The notes beneath the pieces are model-generated. The model saw only the letters and a program-made list of their open reading frames with translations. It did not search any database and was not told the DNA's origin. The position numbers were made by a program, and so were the translations under genes. A DNA stretch of 47,666 nt from Prevotella sp. UBA2444 (GTDB taxonomy: Bacteria; Bacteroidota; Bacteroidia; Bacteroidales; Bacteroidaceae): assembly GCA_002342665.1 (NCBI GenBank), contig DDQK01000041.1:53704-101369 (forward strand). Reading direction: 5' to 3'. This document shows, piece after piece, positions 41,401-47,666 of the stretch (its first letter is position 1; each line of letters opens with the position of its first letter).

Positions 41401-43046
41401 TGTGCAGCGGGTTTGGCAAATGGCAGAACGCCGAGGGGTGAGTAAGTCTTGGTCTCGCGGCCATCGTCGGTACCAATCTCATGGCTGATGAGGGTGTTCA
41501 GGCGTAGGTTCATCTGCTCCACGACAGTCTGATTGTTGCTCTTGGGCCAAGCCATATTATCGGTCTCGTCGCTGCCATAGACGTATAACTCCACGTCGTT
41601 GTTCTCATAGAGTGCATCGATGTCTGCAGGATTGTTGAAGTTCGTCGGTGCGAAGTAGCGGGCAAACTTATAGTCCTCGGCAATGATGCCACGCACGAAA
41701 CCGCGCTTCTTGATGTCGAGACGGTATGCAGGCTTGAGGGTCTGGTCGATGATGAACTCGCTGTCGATCATCGAGAGCATGTCGTAACAGAAGAGGGCGC
41801 CCTCGCCGTTGCGCACGTCAACACTTGTATTCTTTACGGCGGGTACGAGCGAATGGCCGTTTAAACCGGCTGTAATCTGACTGAACTGCGACGTGTTGCC
41901 CTTGGTGGCGTAGTCAACGAACGTAGGAGCCAAGTCGAGGTGCGAGGTGATGTGACGGCAGTGGCGACCGCCTTGCAGTTCGGGATGATAGACGATGAGA
42001 GGCACATGGATGTTGTTCTCGTAGATGTTGCCACCCTTGCCCTTCATGCCGTGGTCGCCCTGTAGTTCTCCGTGGTCGCTGGTATATATAATAATTGTAT
42101 TGCGCATCAACCCGGCCTCCTCCAGATAGTTGAGCAGGCGCAGCATGTGGTTGTCCTGATCCTGGATGGTGTTGAAGTAGTAGTCACGGAACGTCTTCCA
42201 ACCCGCTTCGGTTTTCGGCGAGGGACCTACCATGCGTTCCCAGTTGCCGGCATACTCGCCATGGGCTGCCACGCGCCCTTCCTTGTCGAACGGTTCGTTC
42301 CATGTGGCAGGGACGGGTATATTGTAGCTCTTCTTATAAATAGGATCATCGGGAGCAGGAACACCCTCTCCGGCCAGACCACCGATGCCTTCCTCATTGT
42401 AGTACATGATGTCGTGCGGGTTTAAGAAGTTCACGGCGAGGAAGAACGATTGTCCCTTTTCATTTAACTGTTTGCCCTTGTTCTTTAGCCAGTCGATGGC
42501 GTTAGCACAGATGGTGCCGTCCTCGTGCCACCCCTCATAAACAGCACCGTACATATCGCCTTCCGTCCAGTCGCTGAAGCCATACTCCTCCAATGAGGTG
42601 TCGCCCTCCGACATGTGCCACTTGCCCTTGAAGGCCGTGTAGTAGCCTGCTTGGCGCAGCATGTCGCCCACGGTGGTCAGGTCGGTGCGCATGTTTGGCT
42701 GGAAGGCATAGTTGGTGTTGTCGAGCATACAGGTCTCGGTGATGTGGCGGCCCGTATAGATGACTGAGCGGCTCGAGGTCGAAACATTAGCGCAGGCATA
42801 GTGCTTCTCGAACGATGTGCCCAATTGTCGCAGTCGCTCTCGCGCAGCATAGTCGCTGCCTGCAGGGTACTGCTCCATATAGGCCTCCTGGTCGGTGGTG
42901 ATGAAGAGGATGTTGTACCGTCCGTCACCGTTGGGCTTCGGCTGATTGTTGTTGGCAGGGTTGTCGTTCTGGTCGGTGCAACCCGTGATTAGTGCGCCTG
43001 CCGTTGTGGCGAGGGCTGCACTCACAAGGAAAAACTTCTTTCTCAT
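41397..43046 (-). CDS. Sulfatase lipoprotein, family S1, Ser-type
   Basis: 549 residues. A lipobox (ALITGCTDQ, Cys near 23) anchors it to a membrane. Sulfatase features: NILFITTDQEA for metal binding, ANVSTSSRSVIYTGRH with the modification site S-T-S-S-R, FKGKWHMSEG, YTSDHGELQGDHGMKGKGG. It hydrolyses sulfate esters, probably on host or plant-derived glycans; the substrate cannot be read. The formylglycine site has Ser at the modified position, as in anaerobes, and Ser in the place usually taken by Pro or Ala. The maturase gene overlaps its stop by 4 bases. Confidence 0.88.
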   Translation of the reverse strand: MRKKFFLVSAALATTAGALITGCTDQNDNPANNNQPKPNGDGRYNILFITTDQEAYMEQYPAGSDYAARERLRQLGTSFEKHYACANVSTSSRSVIYTGRHITETCMLDNTNYAFQPNMRTDLTTVGDMLRQAGYYTAFKGKWHMSEGDTSLEEYGFSDWTEGDMYGAVYEGWHEDGTICANAIDWLKNKGKQLNEKGQSFFLAVNFLNPHDIMYYNEEGIGGLAGEGVPAPDDPIYKKSYNIPVPATWNEPFDKEGRVAAHGEYAGNWERMVGPSPKTEAGWKTFRDYYFNTIQDQDNHMLRLLNYLEEAGLMRNTIIIYTSDHGELQGDHGMKGKGGNIYENNIHVPLIVYHPELQGGRHCRHITSHLDLAPTFVDYATKGNTSQFSQITAGLNGHSLVPAVKNTSVDVRNGEGALFCYDMLSMIDSEFIIDQTLKPAYRLDIKKRGFVRGIIAEDYKFARYFAPTNFNNPADIDALYENNDVELYVYGSDETDNMAWPKSNNQTVVEQMNLRLNTLISHEIGTDDGRETKTYSPLGVLPFAKPAAQ

Positions 43047-43048
43047 AG

Positions 43049-43195
43049 TTATTCTTCGTTTTTAGTTGAATAATTCTTCTGTTGTCGCTGCTCCTGTCGC
43101 CAGATGGTCCACTGCGAGCGGACGATGACGAAGAGGACTGCGAGTGCCAGGACGCTCGATATGGCAATGCCTGCTGTTTTGATGATTTCTTCCAT
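43049..43195 (-). CDS. 48-aa single-span membrane peptide heading the sulfatase operon
   Basis: MEEIIKTAGIAISSVLALAV, then LFVIVRSQWTIWRQEQR and a polar tail NYSTKNEE; 48 residues with one membrane helix (about 7-25). The stop lies 2 bp before the sulfatase start and a promoter box stands 28 bp upstream, so it is the first gene of the operon. I do not recognise a family. Because of tight coupling it is likely to be translated; whether the product or only its translation matters is open. Confidence 0.65.
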   Translation of the reverse strand: MEEIIKTAGIAISSVLALAVLFVIVRSQWTIWRQEQRQQKNYSTKNEE

Positions 43196-43222
43196 GCACT
43201 ATCGTTTTGTTGATTATGTCCG

Positions 43223-43230
43223 CAAAGATA
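43223..43230 (-). promoter_or_regulatory. Promoter -7 box of the sulfatase operon
   Basis: TATCTTTG followed by C on the minus strand, 27 bp before the 48-aa gene. The -33 region lacks TTG, as expected of an activator-dependent promoter; direct repeats lie just upstream. Confidence 0.6.
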
Positions 43231-43253
43231 GCGGAAGTCCATAAAAAAGACTC

Positions 43254-43335
43254 TCCTCTCGACGTAAATACGCTGAGAGGAAAGAAAAAATACGCTCAGA
43301 GGAAAATCTGTACGCTCAGAGGAAAATTTCGTTAA
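43254..43335. repeat. Three direct repeats TACGCTSAGAGGAAA upstream of the sulfatase promoter
   Basis: TACGCTGAGAGGAAA at 43269, TACGCTCAGAGGAAA at 43291 and at 43311, that is, spaced 22 and 20 bp (two helical turns). TCCTCTC (43254-43260) forms an inverted half-site with GAGAGGA of the first copy. They end 6 bp before the stop of the regulator gene. Their place next to a weak promoter and an AraC-type gene suggests activator binding sites. Confidence 0.7.
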
Positions 43336-43340
43336 GCTTT

Positions 43341-44489
43341 TTACGATTTCTTCCGATAGGCAGATGGCGACTCCTTACCCTGCGAGGCGAAAGCCTTGGT
43401 CATAGACGATTGGGACGTGAAGCCACAATCGTATGCGATGTCGGCCATACGACGGTCGGGATGCTGGCGGATGAGGCTGATGGCATGGCGCACACGGTGC
43501 TGCGAAATCATGTCGTAGAACGATGAGTAGCCGCTGCGCTGGATGACCTCAGTCAGGTAGTTGGCGTTGGTGCCGAGGCGTTGCATCAGTGTGTCGGCAG
43601 TGATGTGCTGCTCAGTAAAGATGTGCTCGTCGCTGAGGAGTGACTCCAGACGACGGCTCAGTTCGGTATAGCGGTCATCGGTAAGTCGGAACTGCGTCTC
43701 GTCGGCAGAAACAGTGGTGTCGTCTTTTTCGTCGGAGGACAGGCCGTCAGGTTCTGCGGACATCGTCTCAGTATTTTTTGCCGTGATGTCAAATGGCTTG
43801 CGCCAGGGGTTGAGGGTAAAGATACAGAACCAAATGTTGACCACGGTGAAGAGAACATCGCGGAAGGCTTTCGCCGTCGGGTCGTCGATGAAGAAGTTGA
43901 CAGCCATCAGCACGCAGATGCCTGTGGGCAGCCATTGTATCTTCTCACCGAAACGGGTGGGGAAGTCATCGCTGTCGGCATAGGTGTCCTCGTTGGCACG
44001 CCGCACGGCCCGGCCGATGCGCAAGGCCATGCAGATAGTGCGCCAGAAGTACCAGAGGAACAGTATGCTCACCACGATGAAAGTCGCCGTGCGGTGCCAC
44101 TCGGGCAGCCCTATCAATCCGCAGGCCTGAAGAAACAGGGGAAGGAGGGAAACAATGGTCGGAAGGAACACCCAGTAGTCGCTCAGCCGGTGGCGCACCT
44201 CGGGAAAGAAATAGCCTTCGCACATCACCAGCATCTGCAGTGAGAACACAAGCACGGAGAAGGCATTGACGTAAAGCAGTGCGTCCGCCTGACCGATATT
44301 GAGCAGGTAAGGCAGTTCCAGGACCTGTAGCAGATATAGCCATCCCACCGCTCGCTGTGCTGGAAACAAGCGCAGAAAATCCTCGTCGTATGCTCGCGGC
44401 CTGTAGAACCATTTCAGCAGCCATCCATACAGATTTGTAAGGATGAATGCCAGGTTGGCGGAGAATAGAAGCAGGTAGGTGGTACGCAT
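43341..44489 (-). CDS. Membrane-bound AraC-family regulator
   Basis: 382 residues from MRTTYLLLFSANLAF (an ATG ten codons upstream overlaps a promoter-like sequence). About seven membrane segments span 1-245; a polar linker rich in Ser and Asp follows (about 250-285), and then an AraC-type double helix-turn-helix (about 290-380; HITADTLMQRLGTNANYLTEVIQRSGYSSF, then MADIAYDCGFTSQSSMTKAFASQGKESPSAYR). Regulators with an N-terminal membrane bundle in place of a sugar domain sense something at the membrane. It lies just upstream of the sulfatase operon with direct repeats between, so it probably controls that operon. Confidence 0.88.
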   Translation of the reverse strand: MRTTYLLLFSANLAFILTNLYGWLLKWFYRPRAYDEDFLRLFPAQRAVGWLYLLQVLELPYLLNIGQADALLYVNAFSVLVFSLQMLVMCEGYFFPEVRHRLSDYWVFLPTIVSLLPLFLQACGLIGLPEWHRTATFIVVSILFLWYFWRTICMALRIGRAVRRANEDTYADSDDFPTRFGEKIQWLPTGICVLMAVNFFIDDPTAKAFRDVLFTVVNIWFCIFTLNPWRKPFDITAKNTETMSAEPDGLSSDEKDDTTVSADETQFRLTDDRYTELSRRLESLLSDEHIFTEQHITADTLMQRLGTNANYLTEVIQRSGYSSFYDMISQHRVRHAISLIRQHPDRRMADIAYDCGFTSQSSMTKAFASQGKESPSAYRKKS

Positions 44490-44652
44490 GTTGGTCTTAT
44501 TTTGGGTGTAAAGGTACAAAGATTTTTTGAATTATTCCTTAATTCGACGATAAAAGTGTCAAGTTGATAGTAATATCAGTAAGTCAGGGCACATAAAAAG
44601 GTATGTAAGACAGTTTAACGTCATTTTTTTCTGTGATGTCGGAGAAAATTCG

Positions 44653-44660
44653 TATCTTTG
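44653..44660 (+). promoter_or_regulatory. Promoter -7 box of the soluble AraC regulator
   Basis: TATCTTTG followed by C, 24 bp before the ATG at 44685. The ATG at 44658 lies within the box and is not a start. Confidence 0.6.
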
Positions 44661-44684
44661 CAACCGAGAGTCAGTGATACTTCC

Positions 44685-45587
44685 ATGACGATAGACCTGT
44701 ATATCAACGAAGCGAATGACTACGCCCGGGATATCGGTGCGCCCGTCTATCATCCCCACGTCTCTGTGATAAGCTACGACGAGGTGGGGGAGATACGTCA
44801 TACGATGAACCGATTCAACTGTTATGGCGTATTTCTGCAACAGGAGTTTCCCGAAGGTCTGACCTATGGTATTGGCAGCTACCATGAGGGCGACGGCTCG
44901 TTGTTGGCTTTATCGCCAGGACAGGTAGGCGGCAAGCAGGATGACGGCACACGGAGGCAGTACCACGGTTGGGTGCTTGCATTCGACAGTGAGTTCATCC
45001 AAGGGACTGCCATAGAGCAGAAGCTCGACAGCTACCAGTTCTTTTCCTACCATTCAAATGAAGCACTTATCCTGACTCCGGAGGAGAAGGACATACTCAG
45101 TCTGCTCATGTCAAATCTCCGTGGGGAGCTGGCAGCGCAGTCTGAGGCGTTCGGGCATGACGACATCGTCAGGAGCTATATCCAGCTCATCCTCGACTAC
45201 TGCAACCGTTTCTATTTCCGTCAGTATAAGGAGATGGTGGCTGAAGGCAGTGATATCCTCAGCCGATTCCAGCAGGTGCTCTCCGACTATTATTCGCGGG
45301 GCATGCAAAAGAAGAACGGACTGCCAAGCGTGAAATACTGCGCCAGCGAACTGTGTCTGTCGCCAGGTTACTTTGGTGATATCATCAGGGATGCCCTTGG
45401 GGAGAGTCCGAAGGACTACATACGAGGCTTTGTGGTGATGCGTGCCAAGAATCTCATTCTCAGTGGCAAGAATATCGACAGGGTGGCCGAAGAACTGGGC
45501 TTCGAATATCCGCAGCACTTCACCCGGATGTTCAAGAATGCGACGGGGCAGACCCCACGCCAATTCTTCGACTGCCAGCGCAAATAG
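44685..45587 (+). CDS. AraC-family transcriptional regulator (cytosolic)
   Basis: 300 residues from MTIDLYINEAND. An N-terminal cupin-like sensing half (about 1-150; HPHVSVISYDEVGEI, GSYHEGDGSLLALSPGQVG) is followed by an AraC helix-turn-helix pair (about 200-298; LPSVKYCASELCLSPGYFGDIIRDALGESPKDYIR and IDRVAEELGFEYPQHFTRMFKNATGQTPRQF). It binds DNA and may act on the lipoprotein-hydrolase pair downstream. A terminator after its stop argues that it is a separate transcript. Confidence 0.88.
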   Translation: MTIDLYINEANDYARDIGAPVYHPHVSVISYDEVGEIRHTMNRFNCYGVFLQQEFPEGLTYGIGSYHEGDGSLLALSPGQVGGKQDDGTRRQYHGWVLAFDSEFIQGTAIEQKLDSYQFFSYHSNEALILTPEEKDILSLLMSNLRGELAAQSEAFGHDDIVRSYIQLILDYCNRFYFRQYKEMVAEGSDILSRFQQVLSDYYSRGMQKKNGLPSVKYCASELCLSPGYFGDIIRDALGESPKDYIRGFVVMRAKNLILSGKNIDRVAEELGFEYPQHFTRMFKNATGQTPRQFFDCQRK

Positions 45588-45612
45588 CAAGTGCCTGGCC
45601 AAAGGGCGCTTG

Positions 45613-45633
45613 CAAGGCAAGAACCTTGTTTTT
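45613..45633 (+). terminator. Terminator after the AraC gene
   Basis: CAAGG (45613-45617), six bases, CCTTG (45624-45628), then TTTTT. Just before it, GCAAGTGCC (45587-45595) pairs with GGCGCTTGC (45605-45613) with a single G-U. The first hairpin starts inside the stop codon. Confidence 0.55.
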
Positions 45634-45681
45634 GGTAGTTTTGTCCGTAATCTGTCTATGCGGGTTATGCCGTTTTTGTTG

Positions 45682-45689
45682 TATCTTTG
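45682..45689 (+). promoter_or_regulatory. Promoter -7 box of the lipoprotein-hydrolase operon
   Basis: TATCTTTG followed by C, 30 bp before the ATG at 45720. It covers the ATG at 45687, which therefore cannot be the start. Confidence 0.6.
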
Positions 45690-45719
45690 CAGCGGATTTT
45701 AAGTATGATATTGTTATAT

Positions 45720-46319
45720 ATGAAAGGAAAAGCATTTATTCATCGTCTTTTAACAGCAGCTGTGGCCCTGCTTGTCATGTCGTGTAGCAGCGACGAGGCA
45801 CAGGTCCAGGCGCAAAACTATGCGACTATGACACAGAAAATGTATATCACGATTGATGGCAGGACAGAGGCAGTGACCCTTGCCGACAACAGTGCGACAC
45901 AGGCACTTGTGGGAAAACTTCTGGAGGCTCCCGTCACAGTAACACTCAGTTCGAGTGGCGGCTTTGAAATCTGGGGCGCCTTGGGCTTCTCGTTGCCAAC
46001 AAGCAATGAGCAGATAGACGCCCAGCCTGGCGATGTCATTCTCTATAGCGGTAGCAACATCTGTATCTTCTACGGCACCAATTCGTGGAGCTACACCCGT
46101 CTGGGGCATATCGACGGGCTTTCAGAGAGTGAACTGCGCACATTCCTCCATGCTGGCGAGACGGATATCAGCGTGACGCTCTCGCTCAGTCAGCCCACTG
46201 GTATCAGCCATGTCAGAGGCGGCGAGAACCTGTCAAGGGCCTATACGCTTCAGGGCACATTGGCTCAGGAGCATACAAAAGGGATTATCATCAAAAATGG
46301 AAAGAAGATACTCAGATGA
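45720..46319 (+). CDS. Cyclophilin-like domain lipoprotein
   Basis: 199 residues from MKGKAFIHRL (MILLY at 45705 is an alternative). Lipobox LLVMSCSSD (Cys about 21). The body (about 40-160; MYITIDGRTEAVTLADNSATQALV, GGFEIWGALGFSLPTS, QPGDVILYSGSNICIFYG, SYTRLGHIDG) matches the cyclophilin-like fold proteins of bacteria, which have the barrel but lack clear prolyl-isomerase residues; their role is not known. The tail GIIIKNGKKILR resembles those of the pectate lyase and the 1218-aa protein. Its stop overlaps the next start by 4 bases. Confidence 0.82.
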   Translation: MKGKAFIHRLLTAAVALLVMSCSSDEAQVQAQNYATMTQKMYITIDGRTEAVTLADNSATQALVGKLLEAPVTVTLSSSGGFEIWGALGFSLPTSNEQIDAQPGDVILYSGSNICIFYGTNSWSYTRLGHIDGLSESELRTFLHAGETDISVTLSLSQPTGISHVRGGENLSRAYTLQGTLAQEHTKGIIIKNGKKILR

Positions 46320-47464
46320 AGAAACTGACATTAGCAGCAATGCTCACAGCCGGAATGCTGACGGCTTGCCATCAGAAAGACAATCAAACTAAAACAGAAG
46401 AGAATATGCAGAAATTAGAATTGACGCAGGAGTGGGACAAGGTGTTCCCAAAGAGTGACAAGGTAGACCACCAGAAGGTGACGTTTGAAACACAGTACGG
46501 ACTGACCCTCGCGGCCGACCTGTATGTTCCAAGAGGTGAGGGGCAAGAGGTGAGAGGTGAGAGATTCCCCGCCATTGCCGTCAGTGGCCCCTTTGGCGCC
46601 TGCAAGGAGCAGTCGAGCGGACTCTATGCCATGCGGATGGCCGAAAGAGGTTTTGTGACCTTGGCCTTCGACCCCTCCTATACAGGTGAGAGCAGTGGTG
46701 AGCCGCGCCGCACGGCATCGCCTGACATCAACACCGAGGACTTTATGGCGGCTGTTGACTTCCTCTCGAAGAATGACCAGGTAGACGCAGAGCGTATTGG
46801 CATCATCGGCATCTGCGGGTGGGGAGGCATCGCTCTGAACGCTGCCGCTGCCGACGTGCGCATCAAGGCTACGGTGGCAAGCACCATGTACGATATGACC
46901 CGCGTCAGCGGCAACGGCTACTTCGACTCGGAGGACAAGGAGGAGTCGCGCCATGCTGCCCGTGAGGCTATGGCCAAGCAGCGCCTCACCGACCCGATGG
47001 CGATGGCTGGTGGTGTGGTGAATCCGCTGCCCGACGACGCACCGCAGTTTGTGAAGGACTACTACGACTACTACATCACACCGCGTGGCTACCACAAGCG
47101 CAGCGGCAATTCCAACGACGGCTGGCGCACTATCGGTACCCAGGCTTTCGCAAACAGCCGTTTCCTCTACTATATCAACGAGATTCGCTCTGCCGTCCTC
47201 GTCATGCACGGCGAGAAAGCCCACTCGCGCTACTTCGGCGAGGCTGCCTATAAATATATGGTGGAAGGCAAGGCCGAGGGATATAATGTCGTGGGCAAGC
47301 CCAATCCCAATCCAGAGAACAAAGAGCTGCTCATCATCCCCGGTGCCACCCACTGCGACCTCTACGACGGCGGCTATACTGAGTTGGTAGGCAAGGGCGA
47401 GCCCAAGAACCTCATCCCCTGGGATAAACTCGCAGACTTCTTCGCTCATTATTTGAATAAATAG
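46316..47464 (+). CDS. Dienelactone hydrolase-like alpha/beta hydrolase lipoprotein
   Basis: 382 residues; lipobox MLTACHQK (Cys about 18). Alpha/beta hydrolase fold: the segment LAADLYVP, AFDPSYTGESSGEPR, nucleophile elbow IGIIGICGWGG, HGEKAHS and the late His in PGATHCDLYDG. The elbow G-I-C-G-W-G has Cys as nucleophile, as in dienelactone hydrolases, rather than the usual Ser. It probably acts on an ester or thioester in the periplasm. Residues about 73-83 (RGEGQEVRGER) are coded by a heptamer array in frame. It is translationally coupled to the cyclophilin-like lipoprotein. Confidence 0.85.
   Translation: MKKLTLAAMLTAGMLTACHQKDNQTKTEENMQKLELTQEWDKVFPKSDKVDHQKVTFETQYGLTLAADLYVPRGEGQEVRGERFPAIAVSGPFGACKEQSSGLYAMRMAERGFVTLAFDPSYTGESSGEPRRTASPDINTEDFMAAVDFLSKNDQVDAERIGIIGICGWGGIALNAAAADVRIKATVASTMYDMTRVSGNGYFDSEDKEESRHAAREAMAKQRLTDPMAMAGGVVNPLPDDAPQFVKDYYDYYITPRGYHKRSGNSNDGWRTIGTQAFANSRFLYYINEIRSAVLVMHGEKAHSRYFGEAAYKYMVEGKAEGYNVVGKPNPNPENKELLIIPGATHCDLYDGGYTELVGKGEPKNLIPWDKLADFFAHYLNK
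46531..46565 (+). repeat. In-frame heptamer array inside the hydrolase gene
   Basis: AAGAGGT, GAGGGGC, AAGAGGT, GAGAGGT, GAGAGAT: five 7-bp units, also readable as GTGAGAG. They code for the charged loop after YVP and before FPAIAV; 35 bases do not make whole codons, so flanking bases complete the frame. Confidence 0.75.
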
Positions 47465-47666
47465 GTGCTCAGGCGAGCAAGCTCGGAACTTCAATAAGAA
47501 TCTGAAGTAATACCCACAACAGTCATGGCACACCTCAGGAGATGGCTGACATAGCTTCGCTGAATCGCAACGAGAAGCATGACTGGTACTAAAGAGTTTT
47601 TCCAAACATTTAGGCGTACCAAGGGAAGAAGCCGTCGCTGTATGCAGCCGTAAAGAGACTTCTTTC
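47465..47666. other. Intergenic end of the window
   Basis: About 200 bases after the hydrolase with no convincing gene. A stretch from about 47510 to 47592 stays open on the plus strand and ends HGTPQEMADIASL, then NRNEKHDWY and a stop; it might be the tail of a decayed gene, but I do not recognise it. Confidence 0.3.

Overview
The window looks like a chromosomal segment of a Bacteroidales bacterium, most probably Prevotella or a close relative. Supporting signs are: about twenty promoters of the Bacteroidetes type (-7 TAnnTTTG, the best with TTG 19-20 bp upstream); few Shine-Dalgarno sequences; a TonB-ExbB-ExbD-ExbD operon; a PorT-like protein; Ser-type sulfatase with its maturase; a pectate lyase; and secreted proteins ending in a G-(V/I)-x-I-x-NGK-type tail. 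No phage, integrase, CRISPR array or complete insertion sequence was seen. Family names come from recognising motifs by eye, not from database searches.

Layout. 0-6.4 kb: divergent lactate permease and FAD/Fe-S lactate dehydrogenase, then a DUF1846 protein. 6.5-10.8 kb: an ABC-2-type exporter operon ending in a YtrA-like GntR repressor, with a palindromic operator candidate at its promoter. A DUF559 nuclease-like gene sits inside this operon, flanked by inverted copies of a palindromic repeat. 10.9-16.7 kb: MacB-type ATPase, two FtsX-type permeases, a periplasmic adaptor and a TolC-like channel, closed by a terminator. 16.8-18.7 kb: TPR sensor histidine kinase. 18.7-20.6 kb (minus): 62-aa basic protein, stand-alone AICAR transformylase, ribosomal protein L19. 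20.7-23.4 kb: 5'-nucleotidase split into two genes in reversed domain order, PorT-like protein, ferredoxin. 23.5-29.1 kb (minus): ExbB, two ExbD, TonB, phosphate-binding-like lipoprotein and a TPR protein. 29.2-34.2 kb (minus): aminotransferase, RibBA, LptF/G permease, START-like protein. 34.3-36.4 kb: tRNA with CAT anticodon, pectate lyase, and a decayed zone with palindromes and a gene remnant. 36.4-44.5 kb (minus): a tight operon of 48-aa membrane peptide, sulfatase, radical-SAM/SPASM maturase, 1218-aa surface protein and a 40-aa Cys-containing peptide, preceded by a membrane-bound AraC-type regulator. 44.6-47.5 kb: AraC regulator, cyclophilin-like lipoprotein and alpha/beta hydrolase.

Three things stand out. 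First, a G-rich palindromic element (core CCCCTCCT-GT-AGGAGGGG) brackets the DUF559 gene and is also embedded in frame in two proteins. Second, arrays of 7-bp units of the form GTRARnn occur at gene junctions and in frame inside two genes; two of these arrays form large inverted pairs. Third, the sulfatase operon ends with an unlisted 40-aa peptide that looks like a secreted or modified short peptide, lying in the same transcription unit as a radical-SAM/SPASM enzyme.
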